From positions 1 through 41,068 of the forward strand of contig CAZGRP010000036.1 of the NCBI GenBank assembly GCA_964527995.1: a stretch of 41,068 bases of DNA. The letters run 5' to 3'. The stretch is from CAZGRP01 sp964527995. Its GTDB lineage: Bacteria; Zhuqueibacterota; Zhuqueibacteria; Oceanimicrobiales; CAZGRP01. This document shows, piece after piece, positions 15,658-23,435 of this stretch (positions within the stretch are counted from its first letter, which is position 1; each line of letters starts with the position of its first letter). A model generated the notes under the pieces. The model was not told the DNA's origin, did not search any database, and saw nothing but the letters and a program-made list of their open reading frames with translations. A program made the translations under genes and the position numbers.

Positions 15658-18379
15658 CGAAGGCGAGCTGGGCCGGACGATGATCATGTTCGGCTACATC
15701 TTCCTGATCATCTCCTCCTACCTCATCCTCAAACCGATGACGCGGTCACTTTTCCTCAAGAACCTGGGACCGGCTCAGCTTCCTTTCGTCTACATGCTGG
15801 TGGCGCTGGTGGTGGGCGTGGTGGCGGTGGTATACGCCCGGCTGGCGGCGCGGCTGCGGCTCGATCGCCTCATCACCGGAACCACGCTCTTTCTGATCGT
15901 GAATCTGTTCCTGTTCTGGTGGTTGCTAAGCATCGATATCAAGTCGGGCTGGCTTTACTACGGGTTGTACATCTGGGCCAGCATCTACGGTGTCTTGACT
16001 ACATCGCAGTTCTGGCTGCTGGCCAACTATATCTTCAACTCCAGAGAAGCCAAACGGATTTTCCCCTTCCTGGCCGCAGGAGCGATTCTGGGCGGCATCT
16101 CCGGAGGCTACTTCACGCGGGCGCTGGTCAAGCACATCGGCGGCACCGCGAACCTGGCCTTCTTTTGCATGGCCTTTCTGGGTTCGACTTTGGTTCTCAT
16201 GCACCTGGCCTGGCGACGGAGGGAGCAGACGGATGATCGGTCGCATAGAGCAGTGACGGCAACGGAGGACGACCGGCTGTTCCAGGTTGTGCGCGAAGTG
16301 TTCCGCCTCATCCGCAACTCCCGCCATCTGGCACTGCTGATGAGTATCGTCGCCATGACCGTCATGGTGTCGCAGATCGCCGATTTCCAGTTCAGCACCT
16401 ATGCCGCTCAGGAGATCAGCGGTACAGACGACCTGACCGGCTTCCTTGGCTTCTGGCTGTCGAATCTCAGCGTCATCTCTCTCGTGTTCCAGATTCTGTT
16501 CGCCGGAGCCATCATCCGCCGTTTCGGAGTCAGCGTCGCCATCCTCTTTCTTCCCATCGCTATGCTGGCCACATCGCTCTGGGTCTTCTTCGGCTATGGG
16601 CTGGTGTCCGTCCTGGCGATCAAGATCAGCGACGGCGCCTTCCGATATTCCATCAACAAAGCGGGCCTGGAGCTTCTCTTTCTGCCGATCCCGCAGGAAG
16701 TGAAAAAGAAAACCAAGGCCTTCATCGACATGTTCGCCGACCGCCTGGCACGGGGGGTGGCCGGCCTGCTGCTTCTGGTGTTCTATACCTGGCTCGGCCT
16801 GAACGTGGCCCAGATCAGCCTCATTTCCATGGTGCTGGTCGGCATCTGGCTCGTAGTGGTGCTGGCGGTGGGCCACGCCTATGTCAACTCGTTCCGGCAG
16901 GCCCTGGCAAAACGCCGCATCGACACAGAGTCGCTGACTGTGACGATCCGCGACGAGGCCACGGTCAACACCCTCATTGCTGCCTTGGGGAGCCGCAATG
17001 AAGGCCAGGTGGTGTATGCACTCTGCCTGCTCGAATCGGTGGAGGGCGTTGACTTGACGGCGCCGCTGCGCCCGCTGCTCAGGCATTCGTCGGCAGAAGT
17101 GCGGAGCCGCGCGCTGCAGGTGCTGCGGCAGCGGCAGGAGCCGGCCCTCCTTTCTGAGATCGAACCGCTGTTGCGCGATCCAGACGACGAGGTGCGCCGG
17201 CAGGCGGTGCGCTACTTCTGCCGGTTCTCCAAAGAGTCGGCCGGCGAGACGCTGGAACGATGGTTGGACGACGGCGACATCGGCCTGCGAGGTGCGGCGC
17301 TGCACTGCATCGCAGAGCAGCCCAGCCTGGCGCAAGAGATTCTGACTCCAGCGCTGATCGAGTCCTTCCTCCAGCAGGGCCCGGAGGTCCGAGCCTACGC
17401 CGCGGCGGCGTTGGGTGTGGTGCGCGATCCGAAATACCATGCTTTCCTCCTGCGTCTGACAGAGGATGACGACCCCAAGGTGCGCGCGCAGGCGCTGGCG
17501 AGCGCCGCCAACATTCGGGCACGCGAGTTTGTGCCCATCCTGCTGCACCGGCTCGAAGACCGCCTCGACCGCCGCGCCGCAAGACAGGCCCTCGCCGCTT
17601 ACGGCGATGCCATTGTCGGCACCCTTTCGGATTATCTGAACGACCCGTCCGAGCCGATCTCCCTGCGCCGGGAAATCCCCAGGATCTTGAGCCAGATCGA
17701 CACTCAACGCTGCGTCGATGTCCTTCTGGACTGCTTACCGCAGCCTGACAGCCACCTTCATTACCAGATCATCAAGGCGCTCAACAAGCTGCGCAGCCGG
17801 CGTTCCGATCTTCACTTCGATCGGCGCGTGGAACAGGCCGTCGTGCGCGAAGCGCAAAACTACTACCAGCTGCTGGCGGCGTTGCATGGCGCCGACAGCA
17901 ACGGCCCTGATACCGAGGATTCACCCGGCCTGCTGAAGCGCGCTTTGCGCGAACACCTCGACGACCAGCTCGAGCGCATCTTTCGGCTGTTGGGCCTGCG
18001 CTATCCGCCGCGCGACATGCACAACGCCTACGCAGCCACGACCAGTTCGAACCGCTCCGTCCGTGCCAGCGCTGTCGAGTTTCTGGACAATCTGCTCTCC
18101 AAGAACCACAGGCGGGTTCTGCTGCCCATCGTCGAGGAGCTGCCGGTCGACCAGGTCCTGCGCCACGCCAACGGTCTGTTCAATTTGCAGATCGGCGACC
18201 GGAACGAGGTGCTGAAGACGCTGGCGACGGACAGCGACCCATGGCTGCGGACGTGTGCAGTCTACGAAATCGGTGCTCACCGGGTGGTGGAGTTACGCCA
18301 GCAGGTGGAAAAGGCCCGGACCGACCCACACCCTCTGGTGAAAGAGACAGCCGAAACCGTACTCCGACGCTTCTTCTGA
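15623..18379 (+). CDS. NTT (Npt1/Npt2, ATP/ADP translocase-like) transporter with C-terminal HEAT repeats
   Basis: 918-residue protein. Residues about 15-430 carry some twelve membrane segments of the NTT/MFS type; the stretch WASIYGVLTTSQFWLLANYI, then FNSREAKRIFPFLAAGAILG, is characteristic of nucleotide-transporter homologues in free-living bacteria. Residues about 445-918 are a long series of HEAT-like helical repeats (VRSRALQVLRQ, DPDDEVRRQAVRYF, DDDPKVRAQALASA). NTT proteins of intracellular parasites exchange ATP, ADP or other nucleotides; the substrate of HEAT-bearing homologues is not known to me. The true start is taken as the ATG after the gap; an identical ATG at 15468 belongs to the duplicated flank. 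It lies between envelope lipoprotein genes and a cNMP-domain gene 33 bases downstream, which may regulate it. Confidence 0.87.
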   Translation: MRSFLRKVVDIREGELGRTMIMFGYIFLIISSYLILKPMTRSLFLKNLGPAQLPFVYMLVALVVGVVAVVYARLAARLRLDRLITGTTLFLIVNLFLFWWLLSIDIKSGWLYYGLYIWASIYGVLTTSQFWLLANYIFNSREAKRIFPFLAAGAILGGISGGYFTRALVKHIGGTANLAFFCMAFLGSTLVLMHLAWRRREQTDDRSHRAVTATEDDRLFQVVREVFRLIRNSRHLALLMSIVAMTVMVSQIADFQFSTYAAQEISGTDDLTGFLGFWLSNLSVISLVFQILFAGAIIRRFGVSVAILFLPIAMLATSLWVFFGYGLVSVLAIKISDGAFRYSINKAGLELLFLPIPQEVKKKTKAFIDMFADRLARGVAGLLLLVFYTWLGLNVAQISLISMVLVGIWLVVVLAVGHAYVNSFRQALAKRRIDTESLTVTIRDEATVNTLIAALGSRNEGQVVYALCLLESVEGVDLTAPLRPLLRHSSAEVRSRALQVLRQRQEPALLSEIEPLLRDPDDEVRRQAVRYFCRFSKESAGETLERWLDDGDIGLRGAALHCIAEQPSLAQEILTPALIESFLQQGPEVRAYAAAALGVVRDPKYHAFLLRLTEDDDPKVRAQALASAANIRAREFVPILLHRLEDRLDRRAARQALAAYGDAIVGTLSDYLNDPSEPISLRREIPRILSQIDTQRCVDVLLDCLPQPDSHLHYQIIKALNKLRSRRSDLHFDRRVEQAVVREAQNYYQLLAALHGADSNGPDTEDSPGLLKRALREHLDDQLERIFRLLGLRYPPRDMHNAYAATTSSNRSVRASAVEFLDNLLSKNHRRVLLPIVEELPVDQVLRHANGLFNLQIGDRNEVLKTLATDSDPWLRTCAVYEIGAHRVVELRQQVEKARTDPHPLVKETAETVLRRFF

Positions 18380-18412
18380 AAGCGTCGTTCATCGAAAAGA
18401 GAGGCCGGCGCG

Positions 18413-18871
18413 ATGTATTCGACCATCGAAAAAGTGATTTTCTTGCAGGAGATCGACGTCTTTTCACAGGTGCGCACAGACGATCTCGCCTACCTGGCAG
18501 CCATTGCCGAGGAGGTCATCTTCCCGGCCGGCACCGATCTTTACAAAGTGCACGAACCCTCGGATGCGCTCTTCCTGATCGTCGACGGCAGGGTCCGCAT
18601 CCATCGAAGCGACCAGGAGATCGCCATTCTCGGGGCACACCAGGCGGTGGGGACGTGGGCCCTGTTCGACGCCGAGCCGCGTGTCGCTACGGCCACCGCC
18701 ATCGAGGAGACCCAGACGTTGCGGTTGGCCCGTGAAGACTTCTACGAACTCCTCTCCGACCACGTCCGGATCATCGAGGCAGTGCTGAAAGCGCTGGCCG
18801 GCCGCCTGCGGTCCCTCGCCGAACGCGTCGGGTCGGGCTTGGGCGCGTCCGCCAGCGACCCACAGGCCTGA
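18413..18871 (+). CDS. Cyclic-nucleotide-binding-domain protein without DNA-binding domain
   Basis: 152 residues forming a single cNMP-binding jelly roll (VIFPAGTDLYKVHEPSDALF then LIVDGRVRI) with a C-terminal helix pair. There is no helix-turn-helix, so it is not a CRP-type regulator. The phosphate-binding cassette is degenerate: the conserved Arg is kept (PRVATATA, Arg90) but the usual Gly-Glu is GTWAL (80-84). It may bind a nucleotide weakly, bind something else, or act as a structural partner. I recall NTT proteins in which HEAT and cNMP domains are fused in one chain, so this looks like the split form of that arrangement, encoded 33 bases after the transporter. Confidence 0.85.
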   Translation: MYSTIEKVIFLQEIDVFSQVRTDDLAYLAAIAEEVIFPAGTDLYKVHEPSDALFLIVDGRVRIHRSDQEIAILGAHQAVGTWALFDAEPRVATATAIEETQTLRLAREDFYELLSDHVRIIEAVLKALAGRLRSLAERVGSGLGASASDPQA

Positions 18872-18910
18872 GTGAGGCTGCATGCATTCGCAGTGAAAGA
18901 GGTGCCGAAC

Positions 18911-20485
18911 ATGGACCTACATAGAGAGCTGCAGCGGCTGCGTGAGTCGGAAGAACGCTACCGCAAAATGATCGAGCGGGCCAACGACGCCATCCTCACC
19001 ATCGACACCGCCGATGGCACGATCGTCGAAGCCAACCCGAAGGCCGTGACCATGACGGGCTACTCGAGCACTGAGTTGAAAGGAATGTCGGTCTGGCACC
19101 TTCACCCCGATGAGGAAGTCGAAGAGGCGCGCCAGCTCTTCGCCAAGGTAGCCCGGGAAGGAGAAGGCTACCACTGCGACCTGCACTTTCGCCGCAAGGA
19201 TGGCACATGCCTGGCCGTGGACGTGCGCTCGAGCGTCATCGAGTACGGCAACAAGCGCGTCATCCAGCGCATCTGCCGCAACGTGACGCGACAACGCGAA
19301 TTACAGTCGGAAAACGAACGCCTGCGAAAATATTACGAGCAGATCCTCGACATGATGCCCGTAGGGCTGGGGGTGAAACGGGATGTCAGCAGCAAACCCG
19401 TGATCGAGTTCGAGAACGAAAAGCTCCGCCAGATGCTCCACAATGACCGTGGCGAAGGCATGCACTGGTACTGGCACGCCGAGCAAGTCGGAGATGCCCA
19501 GCGTGCCTTCGCGACACGAGAAGGCAGCTACAGCGAAGAGCGTGAATCCCCTGACGGCCGCGTCTTCCTGGTCACCTCCAACTACTTCCGGAGTCATAAC
19601 ACCTGGTACGCGGTCGAGATCCTGCAGGACATCACCGAACTGAAGAAGCTCGAGCGCCGGCTGCAGGCTGCCAACGAGGAGCTCGAAGCCAAGGTCGAAC
19701 AGCGGACGCGCGAGCTGCGCGAGAAACAGGCGCAGTTGGTCCAATCCGAAAAGATGGCCGCGCTCGGGAACCTGGTCGCCGGCGTGGCTCACGAAATCAA
19801 CACACCGCTCGGTGCGCTGAACAGCAACAACGACGTCTTCCTGCGCGCCTTCCGGCGGTTGCAGGCCCTCTTCATCGATTCGGACAAAACGGAAGAAGAC
19901 CCGCGCCTGCTCGAAGCGAAACGTCTCCTGCAGATCGTCGAGAACTTGCTGAAGGTCAACCAGACCGCCTACGGCCGCATCGTCAAGATCGTTCGCACCC
20001 TGAGGAAATTTGCCCGCCTGGATGAGGCTGAACTCGCCTGGGCGGACCTCCACGAGGGTCTCGAAAACACATTGATCCTGGTGCATCACGAGCTCAAGAA
20101 CCGCATCCGTGTCCATCGGCAATACGGCGACATCCCCAAGGTGCGCTGCTTCCCCAACAAGCTGAACCAGGTTTTCATGAACCTCCTGGTCAATGCTTCG
20201 CACGCCATCGAGAAGGAGGGAGATCTCTTCATCACCACGTCCCATCGAGCAGATTGGGTGACCGTCGAAATCCGTGACACCGGCGTCGGCATTCCGCCTG
20301 AGAACCTCCAGCGGATCTTCGACCCGGGCTTCACCACGAAGGGCTCCGGTGTGGGAAGCGGCCTGGGCCTGGCGATTGTTTATCAGATTGTGGAGGAACA
20401 TCACGGCCGCATGGAGGTCGAGAGCGAGCCCGGACGTGGGACGACGTTCCGCATCCATATTCCTGTCCAGCACAACCTTTCTTAA
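18911..20485 (+). CDS. Soluble PAS-domain sensor histidine kinase
   Basis: 524 residues from an ATG with AGAGGTG six bases upstream; a GTG at 18872 would add 13 residues and has no better signal. No membrane segment is present, so it senses from the cytosol. PAS 1 spans about 10-130 (ERYRKMIERANDAILTIDTA, then the PAC part with NVTRQRELQ). A second PAS-like segment spans about 140-245. A coiled coil (LERRLQAANEELEAKVEQRT) leads to the H-box with His294 (GVAHEINTPLGAL). N, G1, F and G2 boxes follow (FMNLLVNASHAIE, DTGVGIPPE, IFDPGFTTK, GSGLGLAI). The next gene is its likely receiver partner, 14 bases downstream. Confidence 0.94.
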   Translation: MDLHRELQRLRESEERYRKMIERANDAILTIDTADGTIVEANPKAVTMTGYSSTELKGMSVWHLHPDEEVEEARQLFAKVAREGEGYHCDLHFRRKDGTCLAVDVRSSVIEYGNKRVIQRICRNVTRQRELQSENERLRKYYEQILDMMPVGLGVKRDVSSKPVIEFENEKLRQMLHNDRGEGMHWYWHAEQVGDAQRAFATREGSYSEERESPDGRVFLVTSNYFRSHNTWYAVEILQDITELKKLERRLQAANEELEAKVEQRTRELREKQAQLVQSEKMAALGNLVAGVAHEINTPLGALNSNNDVFLRAFRRLQALFIDSDKTEEDPRLLEAKRLLQIVENLLKVNQTAYGRIVKIVRTLRKFARLDEAELAWADLHEGLENTLILVHHELKNRIRVHRQYGDIPKVRCFPNKLNQVFMNLLVNASHAIEKEGDLFITTSHRADWVTVEIRDTGVGIPPENLQRIFDPGFTTKGSGVGSGLGLAIVYQIVEEHHGRMEVESEPGRGTTFRIHIPVQHNLS

Positions 20486-20499
20486 TCGAGGTGGAACCA

Positions 20500-20991
20500 A
20501 TGCAGCAAGCTACCCCACAGAACCAACGATCCCGAATCCTCATTCTCGATGACGAAGAGATGGTCCTCACCAGCCTCAGTTCTTTTCTGATGCTGGAGAC
20601 CAGCTATGAGGTCATCACTTTCACGTCTCCGCTGGAGGCTCTCGAGTACGTCAAAGAGAACCGCATCGACCTGGTGATCTCCGACTACCTGATGCCAGAG
20701 ATGGATGGCATTACCTTCCTGGGCAAGGTCAAGGAAATCGACCCAATGGCAACGCGCATCATCCTCACCGGCTATGCCGACAAAGAGAACGCCATCAAGG
20801 CCATCAACGACGTCGGGCTCTTCCAGTACGTCGAGAAGCCCTGGGACAACGATGACCTCAGACTTCTTATCCGCAACGGACTCGAGAAACAGCGGTTGCT
20901 GTTGGAACTGCAGAGTAAGGTCGACGAGATCAGGCAGGCCTATGAGGACCTCAAGGGCCTGCATCGCGAGATCCTCAAGGCGTTCGCGTAA
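20500..20991 (+). CDS. Stand-alone response-regulator receiver with C-terminal helix
   Basis: 163 residues from an ATG with GAGGTG six bases upstream. The receiver has the acidic pair LDDEE, phospho-acceptor Asp62 (DLVISDYLMPEMDG), the switch Thr in LTGYAD and Lys113 (VEKPW). After about residue 130 only a charged amphipathic helix follows (LLLELQSKVDEIRQAYEDLK); there is no DNA-binding or enzymatic output. It resembles receivers found beside HD-GYP or kinase modules and probably acts by protein contact. It ends the operon; 320 non-coding bases follow. Confidence 0.93.
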   Translation: MQQATPQNQRSRILILDDEEMVLTSLSSFLMLETSYEVITFTSPLEALEYVKENRIDLVISDYLMPEMDGITFLGKVKEIDPMATRIILTGYADKENAIKAINDVGLFQYVEKPWDNDDLRLLIRNGLEKQRLLLELQSKVDEIRQAYEDLKGLHREILKAFA

Positions 20992-21143
20992 GTGGCCGGC
21001 CCGACGTCAGCCTCCCGTGCGGACGGGACTGGCGACGGCACCACCTGTTTCTGCGCCTTTCGCCTCTCCGACACCTCCGTCACGACTGCTTCAGTCGCCG
21101 GGTTTCCTCCGCTCTGAAGCGGCGAAATCGAACTCTTCGTTTG

Positions 21144-21159
21144 AAATGTCTTGACATTT
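21144..21159. promoter_or_regulatory. Perfect palindrome overlapping a -35 box (candidate operator)
   Basis: AAATGTC at 21144-21150 and GACATTT at 21153-21159 form a perfect 7-bp inverted repeat with a TT centre. The right half overlaps TTGACA of the candidate promoter, which is the usual place for a repressor site. No regulator gene is adjacent, so the protein is unknown. Confidence 0.5.
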
Positions 21160-21179
21160 AACCGTTTCTTCTATTTATT
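21151..21179 (+). promoter_or_regulatory. Candidate sigma-70 promoter of the sigma-factor cassette
   Basis: TTGACA (21151-21156), a 17-base spacer and TTTATT (21174-21179, four of six consensus positions). It lies 135 bases before the first possible start of the sigma gene. The -35 box is perfect and the -10 is weak, so an activator or the cassette's own sigma factor may be involved. Confidence 0.5.
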
Positions 21180-21313
21180 TTCCCTGGCCGATGGGCTTCG
21201 GTCAGAGCCAGTTCGATTCTGACTTCCACATCGCATGGCTCTAAGAGCCTGATGCCAAAGGCAGCAGCCTCCTGCCGCCTTGATCAGGATTCCCCTTCTG
21301 CTTGTGACTCGTA

Positions 21314-22021
21314 ATGCTCGCAAACTGTCTCCTCTTCGCTGTCGGTGCAGTACACGGCCCCCCGGGCTTCGAATCAGCGGCAGCGGTAGCCATCGCAGCC
21401 GTCAGTGTGCTTTTCTGGAATCATCTCAGCGACCGTGAGCTGATCCGTGCCTGTGCCGACGGCCAGGGGGATCAAAACTCGGTCTGGAGCGAGTTCATCC
21501 GTCGTTTCGATGCCTGGATCGTTCACTGCGTTCAGGTCTATTGCCAGCGATGGCACTTCGACTCGGTCGACCAGAAGCGACTTCTGGACGATCTGGCCCA
21601 GGATGTCTACCTCCGGCTGCTATCGCACGACCGCAAAGCGTTGCGACGATTCAAAGGCAAGGGTGCAAACGAGTTCCGTGCCTACCTGAAAGTGGTCACG
21701 CGTACAGTGGTGCTCAATCACTTCGAGAAAAACCGGCGAGTCTACGACACGCCAGCCGGAAGCGGACAGGTCGAATGGGAATCGCACGGCGAGAGTCCTG
21801 AAGATGTGCTCCGTTGGTACTGGGAGTTGGTGATGCGTCGGCTGCGCGGAGTCGAGAGCGACCGGAACCTCCTGGTTTTCGCACTGAATCGCATCGAGGA
21901 CCTGTCGCCGGAGACCATCGCGCGCCTGCCAGGCATCGATCTCACCCCGTCCGGGGTTGAATCGGTGATCTACCGCATCCTGGAACGGTTTGCGTCCGGG
22001 CGGCCAAAGTCAGCGCGCTGA
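21314..22021 (+). CDS. ECF-like RNA polymerase sigma factor
   Basis: 235 residues from the ATG, or about 204 from a GTG at 21407. Neither has a clear ribosome binding site, and the first 30 residues (MLANCLLFAVGAV) are oddly hydrophobic, so the later start may be right. Region 2 is LSDRELIRACADGQGDQNSV, then LLDDLAQDVYLRLLSHDRKA and GKGANEFRAYLKVVTRTVVL. Region 4 is LSPETIARLPGIDLTPSGVE then SVIYRILERF, a helix-turn-helix. Region 3 is missing, as in ECF factors. The next gene encodes a membrane protein with zinc motifs, the usual anti-sigma arrangement, and the one after that a TPR-CHAT protein. Confidence 0.82.
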   Translation: MLANCLLFAVGAVHGPPGFESAAAVAIAAVSVLFWNHLSDRELIRACADGQGDQNSVWSEFIRRFDAWIVHCVQVYCQRWHFDSVDQKRLLDDLAQDVYLRLLSHDRKALRRFKGKGANEFRAYLKVVTRTVVLNHFEKNRRVYDTPAGSGQVEWESHGESPEDVLRWYWELVMRRLRGVESDRNLLVFALNRIEDLSPETIARLPGIDLTPSGVESVIYRILERFASGRPKSAR

Positions 22022-22162
22022 GAGTTTTTCTGCTCCGACTCTGTCCTTTTAAGTAAGGCCGCTCTTCTGACTCGGGTCGATGGAGCGCCAGAGACGTTCG
22101 AGTGTAGAATCTCCAGGACGTGTGAGCCTTCGGAGCGCGTACATCTCGGGGATCCAGAAAGC

Positions 22163-22186
22163 GGGCTGTGAGCGCGGCCACAGCCC
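22163..22186 (+). promoter_or_regulatory. Hairpin in the leader of the anti-sigma-like gene
   Basis: GGGCTGTG (22163-22170) pairs perfectly with CACAGCCC (22179-22186) around an 8-nt loop, ending 21 bases before the ATG at 22208. There is no T-tract, so it could tune translation or processing between the sigma and anti-sigma genes rather than terminate. Function is a guess. Confidence 0.35.
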
Positions 22187-22207
22187 AAACTCCGGCAAGG
22201 GGGTACA

Positions 22208-23413
22208 ATGAACAGGGAAGAAGGAAAGACGGCGAGTTGTCTCACTTTTGCCGAGTTTCGCGAACTTGTGGGGGGCGAACAAGGAGGCCGCCTTCCCGCA
22301 GACCGACAGCGCCATCTCAGCCAGTGCAGCGAGTGCTCGCGCCTTCTGCGCATGTTCGAGTGCTTCCGCAACGTCCAACGCGATGAATTGGGGCTGGCCG
22401 CGTCGTGGGAGCAACACCGGCACATGGATGTCTGGGAGTTCCTGCGCCGCTACCTCGAAGGTGATCTCGCACCGGTGTCGGCCTGCGTATTCCTGTCTCA
22501 CCTGAAGTCCTGTGAACACTGCTATCATGAGCTACAGGGTTCCTTAGCGGAGGCTTTCTCCGAGCCGGAAGTCTCGGCCTCCTCCGCACCGATCGCTGTT
22601 GCGCATCGCCTCGACTGGCTGCGGCAACGCCTGGCATCGCTCGGCAAGGTCACCCCGCTGACGGAGCCACGTCCGCCGCAGGAGGTAGACGATCGCCCTC
22701 GTCGGCTTCGCAGTTTGCTGGCCCGCTGGCAGCACCAGCCCATTCTGGCCCGTGCCGTTTACGTGGCTGCCTTTGTTCTCCTGGTGATCGTCGTGGTGCA
22801 ATCGCGAAACCTCTATGTCGAACAAAAGGCCGAACGGTTCGCCGATTCCGCTCTGGCCGACCTGCGCGCCGCTCATCGCATCACCGGCGACTGGCCATGG
22901 CGGCCGTCGGGTGGCTTTCGGCCCAGTGTTTTCTCCGAAGTTCGCGGGCCGAACATCAGCACCGACTCCCTGTTCAACTCTGCCGCCCAAAAGCTTCTTC
23001 AGGCCCGGCGCGGGGCCGCCAGGAAGGCGACCGTTCTTCATGACCTGGGGCTCTTTTATCTGGTCAGGGGAGAACGCGACAGCGCCGACTTCTATTTTCA
23101 AAAGGCCTATGAACAATCGCCGGCTTCGCCGGATCTCCTGAACGATCTCGGCCTGGCCCGCCTTAGCCAGGGCGATACCACCTCGGCGCTGCGAGCATGG
23201 CGCAAGTCCATCGCCCTCGACCCCAACGCCCGGGAGGCCCTGTTCAATCTGGCGCTTCTGTACCAGCGGCTCGGCGATACGACGGCGGCAGCCTCGGCCT
23301 GGCGCCGGTATTTGAAACGCGGAGCAAAATCGGATTCCCTGGCAGGACAAACCCTGTGGCCGGAGTTCGCGCGCTGGCAACTCGAGCATTTCGGCGGATC
23401 ATCCAGTTTCTGA
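22208..23413 (+). CDS. Membrane anti-sigma-like protein: two zinc motifs, one TM, C-terminal TPRs
   Basis: 401 residues. The cytosolic N-terminus has two H-x3-C-x2-C motifs, His36/Cys40/Cys43 and His98/Cys102/Cys105, the hallmark of zinc-binding anti-sigma domains. A single membrane segment spans about 179-198. The rest should be periplasmic and holds about three TPR units (AARKATVLHDLGLFYLVRGE, SPDLLNDLGLARLSQGDTTS, NAREALFNLALLYQRLGDTT). It probably binds the sigma factor encoded 186 bases upstream and receives a signal through its TPRs. The next gene encodes another TPR protein with a CHAT protease-like domain, also predicted periplasmic, so the two TPR regions could meet. AAGGGGG supports the start. 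Confidence 0.85.
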   Translation: MNREEGKTASCLTFAEFRELVGGEQGGRLPADRQRHLSQCSECSRLLRMFECFRNVQRDELGLAASWEQHRHMDVWEFLRRYLEGDLAPVSACVFLSHLKSCEHCYHELQGSLAEAFSEPEVSASSAPIAVAHRLDWLRQRLASLGKVTPLTEPRPPQEVDDRPRRLRSLLARWQHQPILARAVYVAAFVLLVIVVVQSRNLYVEQKAERFADSALADLRAAHRITGDWPWRPSGGFRPSVFSEVRGPNISTDSLFNSAAQKLLQARRGAARKATVLHDLGLFYLVRGERDSADFYFQKAYEQSPASPDLLNDLGLARLSQGDTTSALRAWRKSIALDPNAREALFNLALLYQRLGDTTAAASAWRRYLKRGAKSDSLAGQTLWPEFARWQLEHFGGSSSF

Positions 23414-23435
23414 AGAACACGATTTCGGGGAACCT

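Larger units (their letters stand above)
20992..21313 (+). other. Intergenic region between the envelope operon and the sigma-factor cassette
   Basis: 322 bases. It contains a candidate promoter with an overlapping palindrome at 21144-21179, in a markedly A+T-rich patch, which is probably the regulatory region of the sigma cassette. No credible small gene or T-tract terminator was seen. Confidence 0.6.

Noticed and set aside
15926..17707. Minus-strand open frame of 593 codons
   Set aside because: Antisense shadow of the NTT-HEAT transporter; no ribosome binding site or domain.
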